Part shown: positions 45,511 through 55,169 of the stretch, in pieces
Layout of the letters: every line of letters starts with the position of its first letter
How positions within the stretch are numbered: position 1 is the stretch's first letter
Source of the DNA: an uncultured Collinsella sp.
GTDB taxonomy: Bacteria > Actinomycetota > Coriobacteriia > Coriobacteriales > Coriobacteriaceae
DNA length: 64,000 nucleotides
Reading direction: 5' to 3'
Assembly: GCA_958439425.1 (NCBI GenBank)
Contig: CAUBVH010000002.1
Location: 117,490-181,489, forward strand
The notes under the pieces: generated by a model
The model's input: the letters and a program-made list of their open reading frames with translations, nothing else
Database searches by the model: none
What the model was told of the DNA's origin: nothing
Position numbers and translations under genes: made by a program

Positions 45511-48153
45511 CTACAGCGCGCCGGAACCGGCTTGCATCATGCCGCCGGGGCCCGAGCTCACGCCACTGCTCACAGGCGCGGCGTTGCCGGTGTGCGGTGC
45601 CGCCGGGGCGGTATCGCCACCGAGCGTGCCCGCCGGACGCGGTGCCGGGATCTCGCCCGTGCCGTGGCTAAAGACAAACTTGCCATCGGCCACGTCGCAC
45701 AGGACGGTATCGCCCTCGCCCCACTCGCCGGCCAGCAGCTCCTCGGACAGCGGATCCTCGATGAGCTTTTGGATGGCACGACGCAGAGGACGCGCGCCAT
45801 TGGTGAGGTCGGTGCCCTCGGCCACGATCTTGTCATAGGCAGCATCGGTGAGCTTGATGTTCATGCCGTTGGCGATCAAACGCTGACGCAGGTCGTCCAC
45901 CAGCAGATGCGCGATCTTGGTCAGGTTCTCGCCCGAAAGCTTCTGGAACACCACGATGTCGTCGATACGGTTGAGCAGCTCGGGGCGGAACAGGCGCTTG
46001 AGCTCGCCCATCGCACGACCCTTGATCTCACTCGAGGTGAGGCCCTGCTCGCCGGTGGTGCCAAAGCCGACGCTCGCATCCTGCGCGATCTCGCGGGCGC
46101 CCACGTTGGACGTCATGATGATCACGGTGTTGCGGAAGTCGACCGTCTTGCCCTGACTATCGGTCAGGCGGCCCTCCTCCAGCAACTGCAGCAGGATGTT
46201 GAAGATGTCGGGGTGCGCCTTCTCGATCTCGTCGAACAGCACGACCGAATACGGGTGACGACGAACGGCCTTGGTAAGCTGACCGCCCTCGTCGTGGCCC
46301 ACGTAACCCGGAGGGCTACCGATAAGCTTGGAGACCTCGAACTCGCTGCCAAACTCCGACATGTCGAAGCTGATGAGCGCGTCCTTGCTGCCAAAGAGGT
46401 ACTCGGCGAGTGTCTTGGCGAGCTCGGTCTTGCCCGTGCCGGTGGGACCCAGGAAGATAAAGCTGCCACCGGGACGACGCGGATCCTTGAGCGGCGAGCG
46501 ACTGCGACGCACGGCCTTGGCAACGGCCTCGACGGCTTCGTCCTGGCCGATAATGCGGGTCTTGAGCACGCTTTCGGCCTGCAGCAGGCGACGGCTCTCG
46601 CTCTCGGTCAGCGAGGACACTGGCACGCCCGAAGTCACGGACACGATGTCGGCGATCTGACTCACGTCGATGGTAAGCGGGCTGGCGTCGAGCTCGGCGG
46701 TCCAGGCGGCCTTGGCCTCGGCGAGCTCAATCTCGGCGGCCTTCTGCTGCTCGGTGATCTCGGCGGCCTTGTTCATGTCGTCGCTCTCGGTGGCCTCCTG
46801 CGCGGCGGCCTTGAGCTCCTCTATGCGATGCTCGGCCTCGCGCACCGGCTCGGGCGCGCGATTCGCGGCGATGCGAGCGCGGGCACCGGCCTCGTCGATG
46901 AGGTCGATGGCCTTATCGGGCAGGAAGCGATCCTGGATGTAGCGGTTGGAAAGGTTCGCGGCGGCCTCGATAGCACCCTGCGTATAGCGCACATGGTGGT
47001 GCTCCTCGTAGCGCGGCTTGAGCGCGGTCAGGATCTTGACCGTGTCCTCGACGCTCGGCTCCTCGACATCAATGGTCTGGAAGCGACGCTCGAAGGCCGG
47101 GTCCTTGGTGAGGTACTTGCGGAACTCCTCGGCCGTGGTGGCGCCGATGATCTGGAAAGCGCCGCGCGCGAGCACGGGCTTGAGCATGGAGCTCGCGTCG
47201 ATGGAGCCCTCGGCAGAACCGGCACCGATGATGGTGTGCATCTCGTCGATAAACAGGATGACGTCGTCGGCTTCGGTCGCCTCCTGAATCACGTTCTTGA
47301 GGCGCTCCTCAAACTCACCGCGATACTTGGCGCCCGCAACGAGACCCGGCAGGTCGAGCGTCCAGATATTCTGGTTCATAAGGTTCTCGGGCACGTTGCC
47401 GGCTGCAATCTGCTGAGCCAGGCCCTCGACGATGGCCGTCTTGCCCACGCCGGGGTCGCCCAGGATGAGCGGGTTGTTCTTGGTGCGGCGCGAAAGAATT
47501 TCCATCATACGCTGGACTTCCTTTTCGCGACCGATCACGGGGTCGAGCTCGCCGTCGCGCGCCTTCTGCGTGAGGTTAGTCGCAAACTGCTTAAGCGTAT
47601 CGGTGCCACTCCCCTTTTGCTGGGAGGCATCCGAGCCGCTAAAGAACGGCAGGCCCGCACCGGGACGCCCGGCACCGGCTCCGGCGAGCGGACGCTTCTT
47701 GTCCTGGTCCTTGGCAGTGAGTTTCTCGATAGCCTTTTTGATGGAGGCGGACGACACGCCCAGGCGCATGAGGATGTCCATGGCCATGCCGTTGCCCTCT
47801 TCGACGATGCCGATGAGCAGGTGCTCGGTCGACACATACGTCTGGTTGTTCTCGCGTGCCACGCGGAAGGAACGCTCCATCACGCTAATAACGAGCGGCG
47901 TAAAGGCGAGCTTGGCCGCCTCGGTCTCCTCACTGGGCTCGGGAACCGTGGTCTGGACCTCTTTGAGCGTATCCATGATGTCATCGTAGGAGATGTCGAG
48001 CGAACGCAATGCCTCGGCGGCAATGCCCTCGTCCTCCTTGGCAAGCGCGAGCAGCAGGTGCTCGGTGCCCACCTTATTTGAGTGTAGATCGAGCGCTTCT
48101 TGCTTGGCCATGGACATGACCTTGCGCGCGCGATCGGTAAAACGGTCTAACAT
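45511..48153 (-). CDS. clpC: ATP-dependent Clp protease ATPase subunit ClpC
   Basis: An 880-residue AAA+ unfoldase that feeds proteins to ClpP. Two N-terminal Clp-N repeats (about 1-145) are followed by AAA domain 1 (Walker A GDPGVGKT), a UVR-like middle segment rich in Glu and Ala (about 410-460), AAA domain 2 ([28 protein letters not shown]) and the C-terminal D2-small domain. The last 40 residues are Gly/Pro/Ala-rich. The ATG at 48153 follows AGAGGAAC. No mcsA, mcsB or ctsR neighbours are present. Confidence 0.93.
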   Translation of the reverse strand: MLDRFTDRARKVMSMAKQEALDLHSNKVGTEHLLLALAKEDEGIAAEALRSLDISYDDIMDTLKEVQTTVPEPSEETEAAKLAFTPLVISVMERSFRVARENNQTYVSTEHLLIGIVEEGNGMAMDILMRLGVSSASIKKAIEKLTAKDQDKKRPLAGAGAGRPGAGLPFFSGSDASQQKGSGTDTLKQFATNLTQKARDGELDPVIGREKEVQRMMEILSRRTKNNPLILGDPGVGKTAIVEGLAQQIAAGNVPENLMNQNIWTLDLPGLVAGAKYRGEFEERLKNVIQEATEADDVILFIDEMHTIIGAGSAEGSIDASSMLKPVLARGAFQIIGATTAEEFRKYLTKDPAFERRFQTIDVEEPSVEDTVKILTALKPRYEEHHHVRYTQGAIEAAANLSNRYIQDRFLPDKAIDLIDEAGARARIAANRAPEPVREAEHRIEELKAAAQEATESDDMNKAAEITEQQKAAEIELAEAKAAWTAELDASPLTIDVSQIADIVSVTSGVPVSSLTESESRRLLQAESVLKTRIIGQDEAVEAVAKAVRRSRSPLKDPRRPGGSFIFLGPTGTGKTELAKTLAEYLFGSKDALISFDMSEFGSEFEVSKLIGSPPGYVGHDEGGQLTKAVRRHPYSVVLFDEIEKAHPDIFNILLQLLEEGRLTDSQGKTVDFRNTVIIMTSNVGAREIAQDASVGFGTTGEQGLTSSEIKGRAMGELKRLFRPELLNRIDDIVVFQKLSGENLTKIAHLLVDDLRQRLIANGMNIKLTDAAYDKIVAEGTDLTNGARPLRRAIQKLIEDPLSEELLAGEWGEGDTVLCDVADGKFVFSHGTGEIPAPRPAGTLGGDTAPAAPHTGNAAPVSSGVSSGPGGMMQAGSGAL

Positions 48154-48340
48154 GCTAGTTCCTCTTAGACGAGCTAGTTTTTTCAAACGCAAAGCGCCGC
48201 CCCGCGGCAGCGCTTTGGTCTCTTTACCCATATGGAGTATATGTTAACCGCTGGGGCCTTTTCCGCATGCAGCCATACGGCAACGTCTACAAAAAAGGAA
48301 TCGCTCTGGTCCGCTTGGCGGTTTGGTTTTGCGCTGCTGT

Positions 48341-48934
48341 CTAGCAGGCGGACTCGACGTTAATACCTTCGGCAACGTCATTGACTGCATCGGCAGCGGG
48401 AGCACCCGGCATGTGCACGAGCTCCATATGCTGCTCTTCAAAGACGGTTCCCATGGGGAAGGCGTGGCGGAAGACAAAGCGAGCAACCGGACCAGCCACC
48501 AGCAGGTTCCAGGGCAGGGCCATGATAAAGTTGTGCGGAATGTTGACGAGCCACATCATCGGCAGCGCCTGCAAATTGGCAAGCGGGCCGCCGGGCATAT
48601 GGAACAGGCCTTCGCACGCGCCGTAGAGCGACATGATGATGACCATGGGTACGACCATGCAGGAGCTGACGGCGAGCGTCATGGCAAGCGGCGAGCTCTT
48701 GCCCGGAGTAACCAGGAATTTAAAGGCAAAACCCTTGGCAAGGGGGCTGGCAACAAACCAGTCGCAGCACATGGCAAAAATGTAGGCAACGGGGAAGCCG
48801 AGCCACGCGGCGGCAACAACCTCGCCGTTGATGGCCCCATGCTGCAGGGCAACGTTGTAGATGCTCATCCAGAGCACCATGCAAAAGCACATGATAAAGG
48901 TGAACAGCAGGCTCTCTCGTTTGTTGATAGGCAT
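48341..48934 (-). CDS. DUF2798-like membrane protein
   Basis: A 197-residue protein with about four hydrophobic helices (for example LLFTFIMCFCMVLWMSIYNVAL and VVPMVIIMSLYGACEGLF). The arrangement resembles a tandem DUF2798 protein, a family without assigned function. The ATG at 48934 follows AAAGGATTTT at long spacing; an upstream in-frame start at 48973 lacks support. A strong hairpin lies 50 bases upstream, so the gene may be under attenuation. The role is unknown. Confidence 0.65.
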   Translation of the reverse strand: MPINKRESLLFTFIMCFCMVLWMSIYNVALQHGAINGEVVAAAWLGFPVAYIFAMCCDWFVASPLAKGFAFKFLVTPGKSSPLAMTLAVSSCMVVPMVIIMSLYGACEGLFHMPGGPLANLQALPMMWLVNIPHNFIMALPWNLLVAGPVARFVFRHAFPMGTVFEEQHMELVHMPGAPAADAVNDVAEGINVESAC

Positions 48935-48982
48935 AAAGGGCAAAATCCTTTCTGTGTTACGCCGCGGCACCACGCAACAAAA

Positions 48983-49029
48983 ACGGGCGGGCGAGATGGA
49001 GCAGTTGGGACTTCATCTCGCCCGCCCGT
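48983..49029 (-). terminator. Strong hairpin between the ThrE-type exporter and DUF2798 genes
   Basis: A 16-bp perfect stem ACGGGCGGGCGAGATG/CATCTCGCCCGCCCGT with a 15-base loop, followed on the minus strand by TTTTTGTTG. It either ends the exporter transcript or attenuates the DUF2798 gene. Confidence 0.8.
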
Positions 49030-49144
49030 GGTACGTGCGTCTGCGACTACTTATGTGGTATAACCAGCCTAGCACGAAACGCATGCGCTTCGTAAGCGTT
49101 GAGTTTATGAAGATGCAGGGCACCAATAATCCCCCGACCCCCTA

Positions 49145-49211
49145 AGTTGCGGTGGAATACGGACTGTTTTGACCCTTTAAACAGCAATTCAATCCCTATT
49201 TCACCGCAACT
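49145..49211. repeat. Dispersed palindromic repeat, family B, copy 2
   Basis: AGTTGCGGTGGAATACGGAC at the left end and TTTCACCGCAACT at the right, closely related to 9781-9847. As with that copy, it lies just downstream of a transporter gene on the minus strand. Confidence 0.75.
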
Positions 49212-49247
49212 CATTTGGTGCAAAGCAACCTGTTCCCCTTGCACCAA

Positions 49248-50816
49248 TTAGCTGGTGTGGCGCCAGCGAGGGTCGGTGAGCGTACGTGCCACACCCAGAC
49301 CAACGGGCAAAAACGCCACGATGAGCACTGCACGCACAAACCAGCCGAGCATATTGACCGTGTCGAAGGTGCACATGTAATACATCGAGCGATACAGATA
49401 CAAGCCCGGCACCATAATGACAATCGATGGCACCGTGAGGGCGATACGTGGGTAGGTGAGCTTGATTTCGGCTAAGCTCGCGAGCAGCCCCGATACCAGC
49501 GCGCCGATAAACGCTGCCGCCTCGGGAGGCATACCTACGCTCAGGCCCAGAAAGGGAAACAGCATCGGCGCATCGACGAGCGTAAGGCGCAAGGTATTGG
49601 ACACGGCGCCGATCAGCCCAGCTGCCGCGGCCATCTTTACCGGGCTGTTGAACATCACCGAGAAGCCGAATACGCCAACAAAGCTCATCACCACGCGCAG
49701 GAGCGTAAGGGCAAGCGGCGAAAGGCCGAGCGGGGCAAAATCATCCGGTGCCAGCCCCACACACTCGGCAACCATCCAGCCCACAAGGGTCGCCATCACA
49801 ATAATCGACACGGCATACGAAAGACGCTCAATGCCGCTTCGCATATCGAGCTTAGCGATGTCGAGGCCTGCCGTAATGAGGGGAAAGCCGGGAATCACAA
49901 AGAGCATGGCGCCGATATAGCCTTCTTGGTGCGACATTGCCCCCGGTACGACCTGGCCAAGGCCGAGCAATGCCAGCAGATACGAAACGCAAGCGAGCGC
50001 AACGCCAATCGTCAGCGCGCTAAACTGGCCAAGACCCTGCTTGAGAATATGAGAGCGAGCAAAGTTGCCAACACCAGCGCCTACGAATGCGCAGGCCATC
50101 TCGATAGGGCCGCCGCCGAGCAAAAAGACGAAGGCGCCGCAAGCACAAGCTGCCGCAAGGCCCTGTTGCCAGGGAGAGTAATCGGGTTTTGAACTCTCAA
50201 CGGTCTTGAGCATCTCGTGGTATTCGTGCACGGTAAACCGGCGCCCATACGTCTCGATTTCCTTTAGGAAGCTCTCCATCATCCAAATGCGATGGGTATT
50301 GACTCCCGTTGTGGGCAGGCTGACAACCTCGTTAAAGCAGTGGCCATCTTCGATGCAGGTGCACTCAAACGACAGAAGACTTAAGTCAACGTGGACGGTG
50401 ACACCGAGTACGGCGGCGACGCGATTCATGGTATCGCGTACACGCCAGGCACCCGTTCCGCTCGCGAGCATAAGCATACCGGTGCGGCAGATGATGGATG
50501 ACTTATCGGTGAGCGGCGCATCGACGGCAAGCTCATCGCCTGCCGTCACGATCTGGTGCCAGTCAGTTTTCATATGGAGTGCGCCGGCACGAACACCGTG
50601 GTGCATGGGGGCTCTCGAAAGCAGCGAGTCAAGGCGCGAAGACTGTGGGGGCTCCGTTGATTCGTCCTCAACCTCATCAGTCTCTTCATCGACCAGATCA
50701 AAGGAATCAAGCGGCGCTGGCTCGCGACGATCGATCAATTCCTCGTCCTCATCATCATAATAGTTGAACTGATCGAGCATGTCCTCTTCGATTGCACGAT
50801 CGCTCGCGCCGTCCAT
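49248..50816 (-). CDS. ThrE-family threonine/serine exporter
   Basis: A 522-residue membrane protein. The first 100 residues are acidic and disordered (DDEDEELIDRREP). A cytosolic ThrE domain follows (about 110-210), then about ten hydrophobic helices that include a ThrE-type N-half and a DUF3815-like C-half. Members export threonine and serine, and fused two-part forms occur in actinobacteria. The sequence of the hydrophobic blocks (FVIPGFPLITAGLDIAKLD) is typical. It is flanked by repeats on both sides, so it is probably monocistronic. Confidence 0.85.
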   Translation of the reverse strand: MDGASDRAIEEDMLDQFNYYDDEDEELIDRREPAPLDSFDLVDEETDEVEDESTEPPQSSRLDSLLSRAPMHHGVRAGALHMKTDWHQIVTAGDELAVDAPLTDKSSIICRTGMLMLASGTGAWRVRDTMNRVAAVLGVTVHVDLSLLSFECTCIEDGHCFNEVVSLPTTGVNTHRIWMMESFLKEIETYGRRFTVHEYHEMLKTVESSKPDYSPWQQGLAAACACGAFVFLLGGGPIEMACAFVGAGVGNFARSHILKQGLGQFSALTIGVALACVSYLLALLGLGQVVPGAMSHQEGYIGAMLFVIPGFPLITAGLDIAKLDMRSGIERLSYAVSIIVMATLVGWMVAECVGLAPDDFAPLGLSPLALTLLRVVMSFVGVFGFSVMFNSPVKMAAAAGLIGAVSNTLRLTLVDAPMLFPFLGLSVGMPPEAAAFIGALVSGLLASLAEIKLTYPRIALTVPSIVIMVPGLYLYRSMYYMCTFDTVNMLGWFVRAVLIVAFLPVGLGVARTLTDPRWRHTS

Positions 50817-51136
50817 ATAGACGCTCCCTTCCTACCGACTAACCCCCATCCTAGGCAGCAACGGCTAAAGGAAACATAAAAGAGACGGCTGCCATGCGAG
50901 CCATGTGCTCAATAGCCGTTGGGTGGTCGTTTAAGAACGTCCCCAATGACTATTGATGGCCAAGGCAACGCCGATGTATTGGCAACGTCAGCGAGCGGGC
51001 CGCATTTGAGACAAGGTGACGTGAAACGAAAGGGCGCTGACCTTCTGGTCGCGCCCTTGAAGTTGAACGTCAGATTGTCCAAATGCGGCCCGCGCAGCGT
51101 CGAGCCGTTACGCGGTTCGTAGAACCGCGTAACTAG
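50817..51136. other. 320-base intergenic region with three hairpins, one of 97 nt
   Basis: No gene is seen. Hairpin 1, 50910-50955: 14-bp stem with one mismatch (CAATAGCCGTTGGG). Hairpin 2, 50996-51092: nested stems CGGGCCGCATTTG/CAAATGCGGCCCG, GACAA/TTGTC, TGACGT/ACGTCA, AAGGGCGC/GCGCCCTT and GACC/GGTC. Hairpin 3, 51107-51133: GTTACGCGGTTC/GAACCGCGTAAC, 3' of lysS. Hairpin 2 resembles the element at 36239-36341 in size and build but not in sequence. Confidence 0.8.
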
Positions 51137-53101
51137 TTAGTACATCTTTGCGCCGGCGGGGATGGAGGCGTCGAGCTGGATCAGGTTGAGACGCTCCTCA
51201 CCATCCTCCTCGTGGATAGCGCTGATGAGCATGCCGCAGCTGGGAATGCCCATCATCTTGCGCGGCGGCAGATTGGTGATGGCGAGCAAGGTCTTGCCGA
51301 CCAGGTCCTCGGGCTCGTAATAACCGTGAATGCCGGAGAGGATGGTACGGTCGGTGCCGGTGCCGTCGTCGAGCGTAAAGTTCAGCAGCTTCTTGGACTT
51401 CTTGACGGCCTCGCATGCCTTGACCTTCACGGCGCGGAAGTCGCTCTTGGAGAAGGTATCAAAGTCGACGAACTCCTCAAACAGCGGCTCGACGGCAATC
51501 TTGGAATAATCAACCGTGGGCTTGAGCGGCTTGACGAAGGGGCTCGCGGCGTTGCCAGCCTCTGCAGCCTTGGCGGCAGCGGCACCGGACTGGAAACCCT
51601 TCTCGGGCTTCATGTGCGGGAACAGCAGGACGTCGCGGATGGAAGCCTGGTTGGTGAGCAGCATGACCACGCGGTCGATACCGATGCCGATGCCGCCCGC
51701 GGGAGGCATACCGTACTCGAGGGCGCGCACGTAGTCCTCGTCGTACTCCATGGCCTCGTCGTCGCCGCCAGCCTTCTCGGCCATCTGGGCGGCAAAGCGC
51801 TCGGCCTGGTCGACCGGGTCGTTGAGCTCGGAGAACGCGTTGGCGTACTCGTGACCGGCGATAACCAGCTCAAAGCGGTGCGTCAGGCGCGGGTCGTCCT
51901 CAAAGCGCTTGGCAAGCGGGCTGACCTCGATGGGGTAATCGCAAACGAACGTGGGGTTGACAATGGTGTCCTCGCCCAGCTCATCGTAGATCTCGGCGAT
52001 AATCTTGCCGGCGGTCCACTCGGGCTTAATCTCCAGGCCCTTCTCGCGCGCGGCGGCAGCAAGCTCCTCGACCGGCGTGTCGATGGTGACCTGCTTGCCG
52101 AGCACGTCGGAAACGATGTCGGTCATGGGACGGCTGGCCCACTCACCAGAAAGGTCGATGGTCTGGCCCTGGTACTCGATGACCTCGGGGTTACCGATGG
52201 CCTTGTTAGCCGCCTTAATGACACCCTGGGCGAGCGCCTTCATGCCCTCGAGGTCGGAGAAGGCACGATAGGCCTCCATCGTGGTGAACTCGGGGTTGTG
52301 GGTAAGGTCCATGCCCTCGTTACGGAAGATACGGCCGATCTCGAACACGCGCTCAAAACCGCCGACGATGCAGCGCTTGAGGTGCAGCTCGGTAGCAATG
52401 CGCAGGTAGCACTCCTGATCGAGCGCGTTGAAGTGCGTGATGAACGGCTTGGCAGTAGCGCCGCCCTGGATGGTCTGCAGGATGGGGGTCTCGACCTCCA
52501 TGTAGCCGTCGGACTCCATAAAGCGACGGAAGGTGGAGAGAATCTGCGAACGCTTACGGAACGTCTCGCGAACGTCGTCGTTGGCGATCAGGTCGACATA
52601 GCGCTGGCGATAGCGGGTCTCCTTGTCGGAGAGGCCGTGGAACTTCTCGGGCAGCGGGCGAACGGCCTTGGAGAGCAGGGTCGCGCTCTTGGGGGCGACG
52701 GAAAGCTGGCCGCGCTGGGTGCGCACAACCACGCCGGTCACGCCCAGGATGTCGCCCAGGTCGAGGGACTTGAGCGTATTCCAGGCAGCCTCGTCCATGT
52801 CGTTGATGCGGCAGAACAGCTGAATCTCGGCAGTCGCATCGCGCACGACGATGAACATGATCTTGCCCTGACCGCGCTTGGCGACCACACGGCCGGCGAT
52901 CTTCACGACGTCCTCGGTGTCCTCGCCATCGGCAAGCTCGGCATACTTAGCCTCGATATCGGCAACGTAGTCCTCAAGCTCAGAGTGCTCGGGATAGGGG
53001 TTCTGGCCCGCCTCGAACAGGGCGGCGCGCTTGGCCAGGCGGGTGGCGCGCTCGTCGTTGAGCGTCGATGCCTGATCTGCGGCGTTCTGGTTCTCTGCCA
53101 T
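51137..53101 (-). CDS. lysS: Lysine--tRNA ligase with C-terminal tRNA-binding domain
   Basis: Class II LysRS of 654 residues, about 150 longer than usual. The OB-fold anticodon domain (about 55-165) precedes the catalytic core with FRNEGMDLTHNPEFT (motif 2) and GIGIGIDRVVML (motif 3). After a Lys/Ala linker, residues about 542-654 form an EMAPII/Trbp111-like domain (FSKSDFRAVKVKACE, ILSGIHGYYEPEDLVGK, PPRKMMGIPSCGML), as found at the end of MetRS. The extra domain should raise tRNA affinity. The ATG follows GAGGAGC. Confidence 0.95.
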   Translation of the reverse strand: MAENQNAADQASTLNDERATRLAKRAALFEAGQNPYPEHSELEDYVADIEAKYAELADGEDTEDVVKIAGRVVAKRGQGKIMFIVVRDATAEIQLFCRINDMDEAAWNTLKSLDLGDILGVTGVVVRTQRGQLSVAPKSATLLSKAVRPLPEKFHGLSDKETRYRQRYVDLIANDDVRETFRKRSQILSTFRRFMESDGYMEVETPILQTIQGGATAKPFITHFNALDQECYLRIATELHLKRCIVGGFERVFEIGRIFRNEGMDLTHNPEFTTMEAYRAFSDLEGMKALAQGVIKAANKAIGNPEVIEYQGQTIDLSGEWASRPMTDIVSDVLGKQVTIDTPVEELAAAAREKGLEIKPEWTAGKIIAEIYDELGEDTIVNPTFVCDYPIEVSPLAKRFEDDPRLTHRFELVIAGHEYANAFSELNDPVDQAERFAAQMAEKAGGDDEAMEYDEDYVRALEYGMPPAGGIGIGIDRVVMLLTNQASIRDVLLFPHMKPEKGFQSGAAAAKAAEAGNAASPFVKPLKPTVDYSKIAVEPLFEEFVDFDTFSKSDFRAVKVKACEAVKKSKKLLNFTLDDGTGTDRTILSGIHGYYEPEDLVGKTLLAITNLPPRKMMGIPSCGMLISAIHEEDGEERLNLIQLDASIPAGAKMY

Positions 53102-53123
53102 AAGTTAGCTCCTCAAACTAAAA

Positions 53124-53152
53124 CGCTCCCCAGGATTCGGTCCCAGGGAGCG
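53124..53152 (-). terminator. Hairpin between greA and lysS
   Basis: CGCTCCC with GGGAGCG plus inner pairs, followed on the minus strand by TTTTAGTTT. It sits 28 bases after greA and may reduce read-through into lysS. Confidence 0.7.
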
Positions 53153-53180
53153 AAAACATACCTTTACGCGGGACCGTGGT

Positions 53181-53651
53181 CTAGCGTGCAATCTTGGCGA
53201 TGGTGTAGACGCGAGTCTTGCCAGAAGGCGTAACGACCTCGACGGAGTCGCCCTCGCCGTGACCGATGATGGCGTGGCCGACTGGAGACTCGTTGGAAAT
53301 CTTGTGCTCGAGCGAGTTGGTCTCGGTGGTACCGACGAGCGTGACTTCCATGACCTCACCGTTGGGATCAATCAGAGAAACGGTGGAACCGATGGAGACG
53401 GTCAGATCACCTGTGGTGGCAGCAACCTGAGCGTTGGCAAGGATGGCCTGGATCTCGGCAATACGAGCGGCGTTCTGGGCCTGCTTGTCCTTGGCGGCAT
53501 CGTACTCGGAGTTCTCCGAAAGGTCGCCGAACGCGCGGGCTTCCTTGATGTCCTCGACGATCTCCTTGGCGTAATCGCCCTCACGCCAAGCGAGCTCCTC
53601 GACGAGCTTCTGGCGGCCCTCAGCGGTCAGTACGATCTGGCTTGCGTCCAT
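53181..53651 (-). CDS. greA: Transcription elongation factor GreA
   Basis: A 156-residue factor that rescues backtracked RNA polymerase by stimulating transcript cleavage. The N-terminal coiled coil carries the acidic tip in AFGDLSENSEYDAAK, and the C-terminal FKBP-like domain has ESPVGHAIIGHGEGD. The ATG at 53651 follows GGGGAGATATCC. It lies upstream of lysS, an arrangement seen in other actinobacteria. Confidence 0.95.
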   Translation of the reverse strand: MDASQIVLTAEGRQKLVEELAWREGDYAKEIVEDIKEARAFGDLSENSEYDAAKDKQAQNAARIAEIQAILANAQVAATTGDLTVSIGSTVSLIDPNGEVMEVTLVGTTETNSLEHKISNESPVGHAIIGHGEGDSVEVVTPSGKTRVYTIAKIAR

Positions 53652-53704
53652 ACGGATATCTCCCCAACTCTGATCAAACAATCAACTGTCAACAAAACGA
53701 AAAA

Positions 53705-53732
53705 GACCGGCTAGCCTGCGGGCAAGCCGGTC
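53705..53732 (-). terminator. Terminator of tatA
   Basis: GACCGGCT with AGCCGGTC and an internal CTGC-GGGCA pairing; on the minus strand TTTTT follows. Confidence 0.85.
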
Positions 53733-53757
53733 AGGTGCTCACCCCAAAGGGATGGGA

Positions 53758-54033
53758 CTACTCTGCGTCCGCGTCGCTGTCCTCTGCCTGCTTCTTCTTG
53801 GCAGCAGCGAGCTTGGCCTCGAGCTCAGCGATCTCCTTGTCCTCCTCGGACTGCTCGACCACGACCTCCTCGGCCTGCTTGGTCTCGGCCTTATCGTCGC
53901 CCTCCATACCCTCGCGGATATTCTTGACGGTAGAGCCGAGGGACTTGCCGAGCTTCGGCAGGTTCTTGGGCCCGAAGATAATCAGGACAACGACGAGAAT
54001 AATGATGAGCTCAGGAGCCCTCAGTCCAAACAT
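53758..54033 (-). CDS. tatA: Sec-independent translocase subunit TatA
   Basis: A 91-residue Tat pore subunit. One N-terminal membrane helix (LIIILVVVLIIFG) is followed by the FGPKNLPKLGKSLG hinge and amphipathic helix, then a long Glu/Lys/Ala-rich tail. The ATG at 54033 follows GTGGAGGTCTAC; the longer frame runs antisense through tRNA-Pro and is rejected. No tatC is next to it. An ATACCGCG/CGCGGTAT hairpin lies 40 bases upstream. Confidence 0.92.
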   Translation of the reverse strand: MFGLRAPELIIILVVVLIIFGPKNLPKLGKSLGSTVKNIREGMEGDDKAETKQAEEVVVEQSEEDKEIAELEAKLAAAKKKQAEDSDADAE

Positions 54034-54113
54034 GTAGACCTCCACAATACAGCGAGACAAGCTCGAATGAGTATACCGCGGGTATCGCGGTATCACAACA
54101 ATAGCTAAAAAAA

Positions 54114-54134
54114 GGGACCGCAAGAAGCGGTCCC
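54114..54134 (-). terminator. Terminator of tRNA-Pro
   Basis: GGGACCGC with GCGGTCCC, then seven T on the minus strand. Confidence 0.85.
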
Positions 54135-54145
54135 TCCTCATGCTC

Positions 54146-54222
54146 TGGTCGGGTTGACTGGATTTGAACCAGCGACCCCTGCGTCCCGAACGCAGTGCTC
54201 TACCAAACTGAGCCACAACCCG
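54146..54222 (-). tRNA. tRNA-Pro (CGG)
   Basis: 77 nt, acceptor CGGGTTG/CAACCCG, anticodon loop TTCGGGA giving CGG, encoded CCA. It lies between ispE and tatA and has its own terminator. Confidence 0.96.
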
Positions 54223-54231
54223 TTAGCTCGA

Positions 54232-55167
54232 CTATAGTAACAAAGATTTCCGTCGTGTGCTAGAGAAATTTTTACTTCTTTGGCACTCGATGCGAACCGT
54301 GTTGGGAATGAGCTCCGTCGCGCAGGACCACCAGCCGTTTTGCAGGGCAGCGTCGGCAAGCCTTTCGGCCGTGGCGGCGGTGTCGCAAATGGCAAATGAG
54401 CAGGCACCCGATCCGCACACATCCACAGCAACGGTGCCGTCCTGTTTACGCAGCCAATCGAGAACCATTTGAATCTGCGGCTCCATCTGTGCGGAAATGA
54501 CACCTAGGTTGTTATGGATGAGCGCATATGCCGTCTCGGCATCACCAGCATGCAAGGCAGAAGCTATCGCGCCGGGCTTGTCTGCAGGCACCGGAGCCTC
54601 GTCAAAACGTCGATAGGCTTCAATTGTTGAAACGCTTGCCTCGCGCGGCTTGACCAACACGACGGGCGTTGCGGGCAGCGCGGGATACTCAGTTGCCAGC
54701 ACGTCTCCCCCACCTACGTAGAACGCAAGGCTCGCGTGCAAAAAGAACGGGACGTCAGCACCAATACCCCGCGCAATGTCGTCGAGCGCGGGGTCGGAGC
54801 GATCAATTCCCCAGAGCTCCGCCAAGGCGACAATGACCGCGGCCGCATCCGTCGAGGGGCCGCCCAAGCCGGCGCACAATGGAATGCGCTTCTCAATCGT
54901 CACGCAGATGTTTGCCTCGCGACCATAATGCTCGGCCATAGCAACCGCAGCCCGATACGCCGTATTCTTTTGCATGGGAAAATCTGATGCCGGAACCGTC
55001 TGGACGGTCAGCGCCTGCGCCGGCGCGACCGTCACGGAATCGGAAAGACCGACGGCTGCCATCAGGGAATCGACCCTGTGGTAGCCGCGGTCATCGCGCT
55101 CGGTATGAACCCCCAGGTAGAGGTTAATCTTTGCCGGCGCGGAAAGAGTCAGGGACCGATCGGTCAC
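54232..55167 (-). CDS. ispE: 4-diphosphocytidyl-2-C-methyl-D-erythritol kinase
   Basis: GHMP kinase of the MEP isoprenoid pathway, 311 residues. It begins with SAPAKINLYLGV, has the ATP-binding loop PLCAGLGGPSTDAAA (usual Ser after GG replaced by Pro-Ser), and a C-terminal GSGACSFAI motif. The start is GTG at 55167 after GAGGAG. It overlaps no neighbour but lies 2 bases from the veg gene. Other pathway genes (ispD, ispF) are 16 kb away. Confidence 0.93.
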   Translation of the reverse strand: MTDRSLTLSAPAKINLYLGVHTERDDRGYHRVDSLMAAVGLSDSVTVAPAQALTVQTVPASDFPMQKNTAYRAAVAMAEHYGREANICVTIEKRIPLCAGLGGPSTDAAAVIVALAELWGIDRSDPALDDIARGIGADVPFFLHASLAFYVGGGDVLATEYPALPATPVVLVKPREASVSTIEAYRRFDEAPVPADKPGAIASALHAGDAETAYALIHNNLGVISAQMEPQIQMVLDWLRKQDGTVAVDVCGSGACSFAICDTAATAERLADAALQNGWWSCATELIPNTVRIECQRSKNFSSTRRKSLLL

Positions 55168-55169
55168 CG

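Noticed and set aside
45532..48081. 849-codon plus-strand ORF
   Set aside because: Shadow of clpC; composition rich in Gly, Leu, Val, His and Arg without any motif.
54034..54216. 61-residue N-terminal extension of TatA
   Set aside because: It reads antisense-independent frame through tRNA-Pro and its terminator, and a strong GGAGG site precedes the internal ATG at 54033.
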